Shown here: positions 53,243-61,465 of the stretch, in pieces | Layout of the letters: the number at the start of each line of letters is the position of its first letter | How positions within the stretch are numbered: the first letter of the stretch is position 1 | NCBI GenBank assembly: GCA_017431825.1 | Contig: JAFRKI010000002.1 | Span: 219,863 to 283,862, forward strand | Direction of reading: 5' to 3' | DNA length: 64,000 nt | Source of the DNA: Erysipelotrichaceae bacterium | GTDB lineage: Bacteria; Bacillota_I; Bacilli_A; Erysipelotrichales; Erysipelotrichaceae | Program-made: the position numbers and the translations under genes | The notes under the pieces: model-generated | What the model saw: only the letters and a program-made list of their open reading frames with translations | What the model was told of the DNA's origin: nothing | Databases searched by the model: none

Positions 53243-53828
53243 TCATTACTTCCCTGACGAAGTCTTCCACGTCTTCTTTACTGAAGTCTGCCGGAAATCT
53301 CATGCCTTCAAGCCAGGAACCGCTGCCGGCATTGCTTTCAAGATTCTTACCGCTATCACCTATCGGTGAATTATCGGAGGTACAGAACGGGATGACGGTC
53401 TTGCCTTCGAAGTCGTATTTCTCGACGAAGGTATCCAGGATCCTCGGCTCTTCTCCATACCAGATAGGATAACCGATGAAGATCACCGAATATGAGCTCA
53501 TATCCAGATCAGGACTGCCGATCTCCGGACGGATGGTAGGATCGCTTTGTTCGACGGTACTGCGGCATTCCACATAATACTGCAGGTCTTCTTCCTCATA
53601 TGGATATAAAGGCACTATCTCATAGATGTCGCCTTCTGTCAGGGCATAGATCTCTTCGGCCACTTTAGCCGTATTACCGGTGATCGAGAAGTAAGCTACC
53701 AGCACCCTGTTTTCTTCTACCGGTTCAGGTGCAGGAGTTTCATCATTACCTGGTGCTGTACGGGTACAGCCGCTAAGGATGATGCCGATAAGGATCAGGA
53801 TACTTATATACTTGAATACTTTTTTCAT
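53238..53828 (-). CDS. Flavodoxin-fold lipoprotein
   Basis: The start at 53828 (MKKVFKYISILILIGIILSG) is set by the TATAAT 7 bases upstream and gives 196 residues. A lipobox LSGC places the lipidated cysteine at residue 21, so the protein is membrane-tethered outside the cell. After a Pro/Glu linker the flavodoxin fold begins (VLVAYFSITGNTAKVAEEI), with the FMN phosphate loop SITGNTAK, and IGYPIWYGEEPRIL as the second flavin loop. Extracytoplasmic flavodoxins may carry electrons at the membrane. It is a single-gene unit between rpmB and hppA. Confidence 0.87.
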   Translation of the reverse strand: MKKVFKYISILILIGIILSGCTRTAPGNDETPAPEPVEENRVLVAYFSITGNTAKVAEEIYALTEGDIYEIVPLYPYEEEDLQYYVECRSTVEQSDPTIRPEIGSPDLDMSSYSVIFIGYPIWYGEEPRILDTFVEKYDFEGKTVIPFCTSDNSPIGDSGKNLESNAGSGSWLEGMRFPADFSKEDVEDFVREVMK

Positions 53829-53835
53829 ATGTTCC

Positions 53836-53841
53836 ATTATA
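53836..53841 (-). promoter_or_regulatory. -10 box of the flavodoxin gene, leaderless layout
   Basis: TATAAT ends 7 bases before the ATG at 53828, just after the T-run of the hppA terminator. A weak GGA lies between them. Confidence 0.6.
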
Positions 53842-53843
53842 CA

Positions 53844-53873
53844 TAAAAAAGGCTTCCTTAACAGGAAGCCTTT
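53844..53873 (-). terminator. Terminator of hppA
   Basis: On the minus strand AAAGGCTTCC pairs with GGAAGCCTTT (loop TGTTAA), followed by three further T. Confidence 0.9.
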
Positions 53874-53879
53874 CATTCA

Positions 53880-56054
53880 TTATTTATTCAGCCAGGCTGA
53901 GATGATCGACCAGATGTTGTACTTGGAGAAGATCGATACGGCTACCAGTGATACGTTGGCCATGATCTTGATGAAGATATCAAGACAAGGACCTACGGTA
54001 TCCTTAAGCGGATCGCCTACGGTATCACCGATGACACCGGCCTTATGAGCTTCAGAGCCCTTGCCGTGTCCTTCGACACCGCCGGTCTCGATGTACTTCT
54101 TGCCGTTATCCCAGGCACCGCCGGCATTGCCGGTGAAGATCGCCAGCATGATGGCGGATAAGGTCGAGCCGATCAGGATACCGCCGACGAATTCCGGACC
54201 GAAGATGAAGCCGGTAACTACCGGTACCATAACGGCGATCAGAGCCGGAGCCTTCATTTCGGCAATGGCGCCCTTGGATGAGATCTCGATACAGGTCCTG
54301 TAGTCAGGCTTTTCCGTACCGGTCAGGATACCAGGATAGAGTCTGAACTGTTTTCTTACTTCTTCGACCATCTTTCTGGCAGCCTTGGCTACAGCTTCGA
54401 TCAGGATGCCTGAGAAGATGAACGGAATGGCTGCACCGATGATGCCGCCGGCCAGAGTCATCGGTTCGATGAGATTGAGGACCAGCGGAGTCTGCGGATC
54501 GTTGTAGGAGAAGAGGTAGGAGATCATCAGCGCTAAGGCAGCCAGACCGCCGGAACCAATGGCGAAGCCCTTACCGATGGCAGCTGTCGTATTACCGACG
54601 GAGTCGAGCTCATCGGTGATCTTTCTTACTTCGTGGCCGAGTTCCGACATTTCGGCGATGCCACCGGCATTGTCAGCGATCGGACCGTAGGTATCAACAG
54701 CAACGGTCGCGGTAACGAATGACAGCATGCCCAGTGCGGACATCGAAACGCCGTAGAAACCGGAAACGGTATAGGCGATGATGATGCCGATGCCAAGAAC
54801 GATACATGGCAGCATGCAGGACTTCATGCCCAGGGCCAGACCCTGAGTGATGGTCAGTGCCGGTCCTTCGACTGATGCTTCAGATACTTTCTGGGTCGGA
54901 CGGTAGTCGGCACTGGTATAGTACTCGGCAAAGATACCGATGAGGATACCGGCCAGGATACCGATGGTGGCACCGATGAACGGTGAAACATAACCCAAAC
55001 GGAAATTGACGGCGCTGGTATCGATATTGCCGAACATGATCTTCGATAAGACGAAACCGGCTGCGATGGTGATACCGGCTGCGATGTATGTGGATCCGTT
55101 TAATTCCTTGTGCGGATTATCGGACATATTCTTCTTTAATAACAGGGAAGCGATACCGATGCAGCAGGCGACCAGACCGAAGCCTGCGAAGGCTACCGGA
55201 TAGAGGTATAGCTTCTTTAACAGTTCGACCGAAAGGTCTTTGGTCGTTGCGGCACTTGTCGCATATAAATGGAAGCCCAGGATGACACAGGATGAGATGG
55301 CACCGACATAGGATTCCAGCAGGTCACTTCCCAGACCCGCAACATCACCGACGTTATCACCGACGTTATCGGCGATGGTGGCCGGGTTACGAGGGTCGTC
55401 TTCCGGAATGTTGGCTTCGGTCTTGCCGACCAGGTCAGCACCCATGTCGGCAGCCTTGGTATAGATACCGCCGCCGATACGGTTGAAGATGGCGATTACC
55501 GAACAGCCCAGGGCATAACCGGAGAAGGTCATCGTGAACGGGATATAGGTAATGCCCAGCCAGTTGGTGAAGTGTTCGAGTTCATTGAGCTGTCCCAGGC
55601 CCAGACCGAAGATCAGGTAGACCAGAACGACGCCCAGTAAGGCAAATCCGCCTACGCAAAGGCCCATGACGGAACCGCCCTGGAAGGCGACTTTCAGTGT
55701 CTCGCCCAGATTCTTGGTGACTCGGGCTTTATTGGAAACTCTGACGTTGGAGTAGGTGGCGATCTTCATGCCTACATAGCCTGCAGAAGCCGATAAACAG
55801 GCACCCATTACAAAGGCTATGGCACAGTGCCAGGAAACCAGTATCGACAGCAGGATGGCGATGGCGATACCTACGATCAGTACTATCTTATACTCGTAAT
55901 TGATAAAGGCATTTGCACCGACTCTGATGGCATCAGCTATCTCTGACATCTTCTCAGTGCCCTCTTCCATCTTTTTGACGGAAGCGAAGTTGAAGGCACC
56001 GTAAGCCAGTGCTAGCAGAGAGGCAAACAGTACAACGATCAACAAACCACTCAT
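53880..56054 (-). CDS. hppA: K+-stimulated membrane-bound ion-pumping pyrophosphatase
   Basis: The 724-residue protein with about 16 membrane segments couples pyrophosphate hydrolysis to H+ or Na+ export. The substrate site is in ADMGADLVGKTE followed by DNVGDNVGDVAG (about 205-245). GNTTAAIGKGFAIG has alanine where K+-independent enzymes have lysine, marking the K+-dependent class. Whether H+ or Na+ is pumped is not decided. AAGGAG precedes the ATG. It lies alone, with a cre-like site upstream. Confidence 0.95.
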   Translation of the reverse strand: MSGLLIVVLFASLLALAYGAFNFASVKKMEEGTEKMSEIADAIRVGANAFINYEYKIVLIVGIAIAILLSILVSWHCAIAFVMGACLSASAGYVGMKIATYSNVRVSNKARVTKNLGETLKVAFQGGSVMGLCVGGFALLGVVLVYLIFGLGLGQLNELEHFTNWLGITYIPFTMTFSGYALGCSVIAIFNRIGGGIYTKAADMGADLVGKTEANIPEDDPRNPATIADNVGDNVGDVAGLGSDLLESYVGAISSCVILGFHLYATSAATTKDLSVELLKKLYLYPVAFAGFGLVACCIGIASLLLKKNMSDNPHKELNGSTYIAAGITIAAGFVLSKIMFGNIDTSAVNFRLGYVSPFIGATIGILAGILIGIFAEYYTSADYRPTQKVSEASVEGPALTITQGLALGMKSCMLPCIVLGIGIIIAYTVSGFYGVSMSALGMLSFVTATVAVDTYGPIADNAGGIAEMSELGHEVRKITDELDSVGNTTAAIGKGFAIGSGGLAALALMISYLFSYNDPQTPLVLNLIEPMTLAGGIIGAAIPFIFSGILIEAVAKAARKMVEEVRKQFRLYPGILTGTEKPDYRTCIEISSKGAIAEMKAPALIAVMVPVVTGFIFGPEFVGGILIGSTLSAIMLAIFTGNAGGAWDNGKKYIETGGVEGHGKGSEAHKAGVIGDTVGDPLKDTVGPCLDIFIKIMANVSLVAVSIFSKYNIWSIISAWLNK

Positions 56055-56085
56055 AAAAGAACTCCTTTCGGTTTTGTATATCTTA

Positions 56086-56091
56086 ATTATA
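56086..56091 (-). promoter_or_regulatory. -10 box of hppA
   Basis: TATAAT on the minus strand, 31 bases before the ATG at 56054. The short leader holds AAGGAG. No clear -35 is seen. Confidence 0.6.
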
Positions 56092-56145
56092 CAAAAAGAA
56101 GTTCATAAAAATGTTTGAAAAATCATATAAGTCTATATTTACTGA

Positions 56146-56161
56146 ATGAAAACGTTTACTT
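56146..56161. promoter_or_regulatory. Candidate cre (CcpA-type) operator upstream of hppA
   Basis: ATGAAAACGTTTACTT matches 15 of 16 positions of the Firmicute consensus WTGNNARCGNWWWCAW. It lies about 55 bases upstream of the hppA -10 and 20 bases after the rpe stop. The regulator is inferred, not seen. Confidence 0.5.
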
Positions 56162-56181
56162 ATACGCAAAGAAACAATTAA

Positions 56182-56832
56182 TCATTCATAAAAATTGATA
56201 TTGTCGATATTTTCGGCCAAATCGCCATTAAATACATAGGATCCGGCGACCAGAACATCGGCACCGTACTTGAAAAGACTGTAGGCATTCTTGTCGTTGA
56301 TGCCTCCGTCGACCTCGATCAGATAGTCGAGATTATGGAAGTGCTTGTAGTCCTTAAGCTGCCTGATCTTGTCGTAGGTATCCTCGATGAAGCTCTGTCC
56401 GCCATAGCCCGGTTCCACCGACATGACCAGCACCAGATCCACTTCATCCAGTAAAGGGATGATCGAATCGACACTGGTTCCCGGCTTGATGGATATGCCG
56501 GCCCTGACATAGCGGCTCCTGATCTTTCTGACCAGTTTCAGGCTGTCGATCATGTTTTCATAAGCTTCCACATGGAAGGTGACGCCGTCGGCTCCGGCCT
56601 TGATGAAAACGTCGCTGAAATAGTCGGGATCGGTGACCATCAGATGGACGTCCATGTAAAGATCGGAGTTGTTCCGGAAAGCCTTGAAGATGTCCGGACC
56701 AAAGCTCAGATTAGGCACGAAATGACCGTCCATGACATCGAAATGGATCCAGTCGCACTTGCTGTTAAGGACTTCCAGCTGATTCCTGAAGTCGGTATAA
56801 TCCAGTGACAGTATTGAAGGAGCTATTATCAT
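56182..56832 (-). CDS. rpe: Ribulose-phosphate 3-epimerase
   Basis: The 216-residue TIM-barrel enzyme starts IIAPSILSLDYTDF. It contains WIHFDVMDGHFVPNLSFGP (metal-binding His/Asp), DVHLMVTDP, VMSVEPGYGGQSF and VDGGINDKN. It interconverts ribulose 5-phosphate and xylulose 5-phosphate. It follows prkC by 11 bases; the rsgA gene that normally lies between is missing. Confidence 0.97.
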   Translation of the reverse strand: MIIAPSILSLDYTDFRNQLEVLNSKCDWIHFDVMDGHFVPNLSFGPDIFKAFRNNSDLYMDVHLMVTDPDYFSDVFIKAGADGVTFHVEAYENMIDSLKLVRKIRSRYVRAGISIKPGTSVDSIIPLLDEVDLVLVMSVEPGYGGQSFIEDTYDKIRQLKDYKHFHNLDYLIEVDGGINDKNAYSLFKYGADVLVAGSYVFNGDLAENIDNINFYE

Positions 56833-56843
56833 ATCTTGCCTTT

Positions 56844-58508
56844 CTAATCAAAGTAATAAAGGGTTATCTCGGAATCCTCTTCCTGAGTATAGAGAGAACC
56901 TTCACTTGGCGTTACTCTTACGACGGTACCGGCACCGTAGGCCTTTTCCTCTTCGGTAAGGGTATTGTAGTCGATCTTCTCCTTGGTGACCTTGAAGCCC
57001 GCATAGGAGAATTCGTTGTAGACGTCATTGACGTTCCTGCCCAAGGTACCAAACGGTATGACGCTGGACCTATAGGCGCTGTATGAGAACCTGACGGTAT
57101 TGACGACGTTCGGGTTGTACTTGTCGTCAGGAAGCAGTCCTTCCTGGGCGACGATGGTGCCCGGGGCTTCTTCCGATTCAACGGCTACGGTCTCCACGTT
57201 GAAGTTGAGAGCCTTGAGTTCGGCCTTGACTTCTTCCAGATCCCTGCCCACATAGTTGGCCATGGTCTGATAGGTGCCTTCCGATACCGTTACCTTGATC
57301 TTGGTGCCCTTTTCGACCTTGGTATCTTCAGCCGGAGTAAAGGATATTATCTGGTTGGCCGGCACGTCGTCCGTCAGCATCCAGGTTATCTCGGAATCAT
57401 CGATCGATAAGCCCGATGCCGAGAGCACGTCCTTGGCAACAGTAAGCGAAAGACCGGAGATATCCGGGACTTCGACCATCTTGTTCTTGGTGCCGATGAC
57501 GCCCGTCAGCAGCAGGATGAGCAGTATCGCAACGACCGAGACAATGGATATGATCGTAATGAAGAGCACATTGAAGAAGGTGTCGGCTTTCTTGTCTTTC
57601 TTCTTCTTTATCGTCTCATCGGCATTGCCCGCTATCCTAACCTTTTCATAGGTAGTCTGATCGGACTTGGCCAGGACCACCTTCTCGTCGTTCTCCGCTT
57701 CCGGAGAAAGACATCTGTTGAGGTCCTTTATCAGTAAGGCCACATTGGCGTAACGGTCTTCGAGCGACCTGGCCGTGGCCTTAATGATGATATTCTCAAC
57801 TGCCTGCGGTATATCGGGATTGAATTCCCTTACCGAAGGCACGTTGTTTCTCACATGTAATAGAGCTACCTGGATAGGAGTATCGGCCTTGAAAGGTACG
57901 TCTCCGGTCAGCAGTTCGTAGAAGACGATACCTAATGAATAGATATCCGACTGCATGGTCGCCTGTCCGCCCTTGGCCAGTTCCGGTGCCAGATAATGCA
58001 CGGAACCAAGGACCGAACCCTTGGATGTTATCTGCATCGCATTATTCACTACGGCGATGCCGAAATCAGCCAGCTTGACCGTTCCGTCATCCTTGATCAG
58101 AACGTTCTGGGACTTGATGTCACGGTGAATGATGCCGTTCTTATGAGCCTCCAGCAATGCGCTGGCCAGTTGCTTCATGATCCAGACGGCTTCTCTCGGG
58201 CCTAAGGCGCCCCTTCTTTTCAGCAGCTGCTTAAGGGTATGGCCCTTGACATATTCCATGACGATGTAGTGGTTGTTTTCATCCTCACCGACGTCATAGA
58301 TATCAACGGCATTGGGATGGGAAAGCTTGGTGGACGCATTGGCCTCCCTTTTGAATCTTTCCAGAGCGACCGGATCATCAGTCATGTCACCTTTGAGGAC
58401 CTTGACGGCTACGGGTCTTTTGAGGATCGTGTCAAAAGCCAGGTAGACATTGGCCATGCCGCCTTTTCCTATTTCCTTGATCACGTCATATCGGTTAGCT
58501 ATCTTCAT
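56844..58508 (-). CDS. prkC: PASTA-domain Ser/Thr protein kinase
   Basis: The 554-residue protein has a cytoplasmic kinase (GKGGMANVYLA at 14-24, Lys36, HRDIKSQN at 128-135, DFG at 148-150), a basic juxtamembrane stretch, a transmembrane helix (about 311-336) and three extracellular PASTA units. It senses cell-wall fragments or lipid II and controls growth and division. It overlaps the phosphatase gene prpC by 4 bases. One relative in the window, the kinase-less PASTA protein at 13800-15509, may compete for the same ligand. Confidence 0.96.
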   Translation of the reverse strand: MKIANRYDVIKEIGKGGMANVYLAFDTILKRPVAVKVLKGDMTDDPVALERFKREANASTKLSHPNAVDIYDVGEDENNHYIVMEYVKGHTLKQLLKRRGALGPREAVWIMKQLASALLEAHKNGIIHRDIKSQNVLIKDDGTVKLADFGIAVVNNAMQITSKGSVLGSVHYLAPELAKGGQATMQSDIYSLGIVFYELLTGDVPFKADTPIQVALLHVRNNVPSVREFNPDIPQAVENIIIKATARSLEDRYANVALLIKDLNRCLSPEAENDEKVVLAKSDQTTYEKVRIAGNADETIKKKKDKKADTFFNVLFITIISIVSVVAILLILLLTGVIGTKNKMVEVPDISGLSLTVAKDVLSASGLSIDDSEITWMLTDDVPANQIISFTPAEDTKVEKGTKIKVTVSEGTYQTMANYVGRDLEEVKAELKALNFNVETVAVESEEAPGTIVAQEGLLPDDKYNPNVVNTVRFSYSAYRSSVIPFGTLGRNVNDVYNEFSYAGFKVTKEKIDYNTLTEEEKAYGAGTVVRVTPSEGSLYTQEEDSEITLYYFD

Positions 58509-59239
58509 AATTTCCTTACTACGACGACGGTAATGTTGTCATAGCCCCCCTTAAGTAAAGCTGCCTTAAGCAGTTCGTCACATTTCTTCTGACAGCTGTC
58601 GTTGCCAGGATCGTTCAGTATTTCGATTATCTCGTCATCGTTCACATATCCGCACAGTCCGTCCGAACAGAGAAGATAATGATCCATGTCCTTGACGGCG
58701 TGGATGTCGAAGTCGACCTTGTCGGTGATGCCCAGGGCTCTGACGAGATAATGTTTCATCGGATGATCGATGCTTTCCTCATAGGTGATCTCACCCTTTT
58801 CCAGCATCTGGTTGACCAGCGTATGGTCATAGGTAAGACGGAAGAGCTTGTCATCAAGCACTCCGTATACCCGGCTGTCACCCGCATTGAAGGAAAGGCA
58901 GCCGTTCTTGGTCATGAGGATTCCGGTAACGGTGGTGCCCATGCCCTTCAGGAAGGAGTTCTTATGAGCCAGCGTATAGATGCGCTTATTGGCGGCATCG
59001 AGGTTTTCCTTCAGATATTTAGCGGCTTCCTCCAGCGTCGTAAAAGGACCGGACTTTTCGAAGATGTCCGCAAAGTACTTCACGGCTTCACCGCTGGCCA
59101 CTTCACCGGCATTGGCGCCGCCGATGCCGTCGCAGACGATACCTAAAAAATCGCCATATTTATTTTCAATGGTCAGATAGGAATCCTGGTTGATGGACCT
59201 TTTCAGACCCACATCACTCTTTGCGTAGTACTCACTCAT
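58505..59239 (-). CDS. prpC: PP2C-type Ser/Thr phosphatase
   Basis: The 244-residue enzyme has the PP2C metal motifs SINQDSYL, CDGIGGANAGE, FNAGDSRVYG and LCSDGLCGYV. It reverses PrkC phosphorylation. It overlaps rlmN by 8 bases and prkC by 4, the conserved arrangement. Confidence 0.96.
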   Translation of the reverse strand: MSEYYAKSDVGLKRSINQDSYLTIENKYGDFLGIVCDGIGGANAGEVASGEAVKYFADIFEKSGPFTTLEEAAKYLKENLDAANKRIYTLAHKNSFLKGMGTTVTGILMTKNGCLSFNAGDSRVYGVLDDKLFRLTYDHTLVNQMLEKGEITYEESIDHPMKHYLVRALGITDKVDFDIHAVKDMDHYLLCSDGLCGYVNDDEIIEILNDPGNDSCQKKCDELLKAALLKGGYDNITVVVVRKL

Positions 59240-60278
59240 TAAGCATCTCTTTCGCTCTCAGCTGTCCGCAGGCCGCATCGATGTCCGTACCCCTTTTCTG
59301 TCTCAGGGTAACGGCTATGCCCCGCTTCTTCAGCATATCATAAAAATCCAGAGTCTCCTCAGGACTGGTGGACCGGTAAGGGTTCTCCTTAACTTCATTA
59401 TAAGGTATTAAATTGATATACGCATTCTTACCTTTTAGATATTTCGCCAGATCGTCCGCATCCTTAACGGAATTATTGACTCCGGCTATCAGAAGATATT
59501 CAAAAGTGATGCGCCGGCTGTTCAGTGTCGAATAGTAAGTCACCGCATCCATGAGTTCTTCCAGGTCATAGGCCTTATTGACCGGCATCAGTCTGTTCCT
59601 TAATTCGTCATTGGCCGCATGGAGCGATATCGCCAGATTGTACTGAACGTTTTCTTCCGCAAACCTTCTGATCATCGGCACCAGACCGCAGGTCGATATG
59701 GAGATGTGGCGGGCGCCGATCTCCAGTCCGAACGGGCTGTTGATGATGGATAAGGCCTTCATCAGGTTGTCATAGTTGTCGAAAGGCTCGCCCGTTCCCA
59801 TGACGACGATATTGTCAAGCCTTTTCTCTTCCTTATCGAGATATCTTTGGATGCTTAAAGCCTGAAGCACTATCTCTCCGGCGCTCAGATCACGCTGTTT
59901 CTTCAAAAGACCCGAGGCACAGAAAGTACAGCCCATATTGCAGCCGACCTGTGATGATAGGCAGGCCGAAAGGCCGTAATCGAAGACCATCAGCACCGAT
60001 TCGATGTAGGCGCCGTCATTCAGCTTGAAAAGGAATTTTACGGTTCCGTCCTTCGATTCCTGTTTCCTGACGATCTCCATTTCTTCCAGGATGAAATCAT
60101 TATTCATCCTTTCCTGAAGGTCCTTGGAAATATCGGACATTTCCGTAAAGCTCTTTACTCTTTTATCGTAAAGCCACTTGAAAATCTGCCTGGCCCTGTA
60201 GGGCTTCAGGCCGATATCCGTAAGATACTTTTCAAGATCTTCAAGCGAAAGGTCATAGATCAGATCCATATTACTCAT
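59232..60278 (-). CDS. rlmN: 23S rRNA/tRNA adenine-C2 methyltransferase RlmN
   Basis: The 348-residue radical-SAM enzyme has the cluster motif CNMGCTFC (C113, C117, C120). The C-terminal reactive cysteine is in DAACGQLR, and the methylated-intermediate cysteine in STCGL. It methylates A2503 of 23S rRNA and A37 of some tRNAs. It overlaps rsmB by 8 bases. Confidence 0.97.
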   Translation of the reverse strand: MSNMDLIYDLSLEDLEKYLTDIGLKPYRARQIFKWLYDKRVKSFTEMSDISKDLQERMNNDFILEEMEIVRKQESKDGTVKFLFKLNDGAYIESVLMVFDYGLSACLSSQVGCNMGCTFCASGLLKKQRDLSAGEIVLQALSIQRYLDKEEKRLDNIVVMGTGEPFDNYDNLMKALSIINSPFGLEIGARHISISTCGLVPMIRRFAEENVQYNLAISLHAANDELRNRLMPVNKAYDLEELMDAVTYYSTLNSRRITFEYLLIAGVNNSVKDADDLAKYLKGKNAYINLIPYNEVKENPYRSTSPEETLDFYDMLKKRGIAVTLRQKRGTDIDAACGQLRAKEMLNE

Positions 60279-61464
60279 TATACTCTTTTAAGAGTCCGGC
60301 GTAGTAGAAGCAGTCCCCCTCTTCATTGATGATGGTCTCCTCTTCAATAAGTCTGAAGTTCTTATTATCTTTCAGGAAACGTTCGATCTGCCGGCCGTTT
60401 TCCTTTTTATTGAGCGTACAGGTGCTGTATAAAAGGATGCCCTTTTCCTTCAGAAGACCTCCGACGCTGTCCAGCAGTCTTCTCTGTATCTCTTCCAGTT
60501 CATCCAGCGATGACGGACTGATATGGTATCTAAGATCGGGCCTTCTGCCGATAGTGCCAAGACCCGAGCATGGTGCATCCAGCATGATCTTATCGAATCT
60601 GACGTCAAGTATATCCTTCAGATCGCAGCCGTCATGACAGAGATAGTTTATTCCCTCAAATCCCAGAACTTCCGCCTTGTCTTTTATGAGTTTCAGACGG
60701 TGTTCGTGAAGGTCGTTGGCATAGGCGTTTTCCGGCTTTATGATGTCCAGGCAGTTGAAAAGCTTCGATCCCGGAGCGCTGCAGACATCCAGAAGACGAT
60801 CGTCTTCCTTAAGATCAAGATGTTTATAAAGGCCTGCCGAATTGAGATCCTGGACGTAGAAGAATCCGTCCTTCATATACGGGGAAGCGAGCAGGTTCTC
60901 TTCACAGGTGAATACGTCATCGCTGATCACTTCGATCTTCTCGAAATCGGTGAATTTTGCCTTCTTATGATTGATGCGGTAATAAAGCTTCGGCGTCCTT
61001 TTATAATTGGCGAGGATCTTCCTGAAGTCTTCCTCGTCATACTGTCTGTCTAAAAGCTTATAGAGCCATTCCGGTAAAGATTCATTTATATATCCGTCTT
61101 CACTCTTCACAAGTTCACCGGTGTTCCTTAAGACCGCATTGATGAAGGACCTGTCGTATTTACCGTGGGCCAGTTCCACATATTCGTTATTGACCGCATA
61201 TTCCTTTTCGCCAAGGAAGAATCTTTCATAAAGTGCCATGGCAATGATGATCTTATTCTTTAAAGACGTCTTAGGGTCGATGCTGTCCTTAAACTGATAT
61301 AAAAGGAAATCATATTCCTTTAAGACGCCGTTGACCAGAGCCGTGACGAAAGGCCGCCGGATCTTCGGCAGCTCTTCCAGTTTCTTGCGCATCAGCAGGT
61401 TCGTGTATGAACTGTCGCTGATGGTCTTATGGATGATCTCCAGTGCACACTCTCTTTGGTTCAT
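60271..61464 (-). CDS. rsmB: 16S rRNA (cytosine-967-C5)-methyltransferase
   Basis: The 397-residue protein has an N-terminal NusB-like RNA-binding domain (about 1-130). The Rossmann methyltransferase domain has LLDVCSAPGSK (SAM), LDAPCSGLGTIGR (active cysteine) and YSTCTLNKKEN (second cysteine). It follows priA by one base; def and fmt, found between them in Bacillus, are absent. Confidence 0.96.
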   Translation of the reverse strand: MNQRECALEIIHKTISDSSYTNLLMRKKLEELPKIRRPFVTALVNGVLKEYDFLLYQFKDSIDPKTSLKNKIIIAMALYERFFLGEKEYAVNNEYVELAHGKYDRSFINAVLRNTGELVKSEDGYINESLPEWLYKLLDRQYDEEDFRKILANYKRTPKLYYRINHKKAKFTDFEKIEVISDDVFTCEENLLASPYMKDGFFYVQDLNSAGLYKHLDLKEDDRLLDVCSAPGSKLFNCLDIIKPENAYANDLHEHRLKLIKDKAEVLGFEGINYLCHDGCDLKDILDVRFDKIMLDAPCSGLGTIGRRPDLRYHISPSSLDELEEIQRRLLDSVGGLLKEKGILLYSTCTLNKKENGRQIERFLKDNKNFRLIEEETIINEEGDCFYYAGLLKEYNE

Positions 61465-61465
61465 A

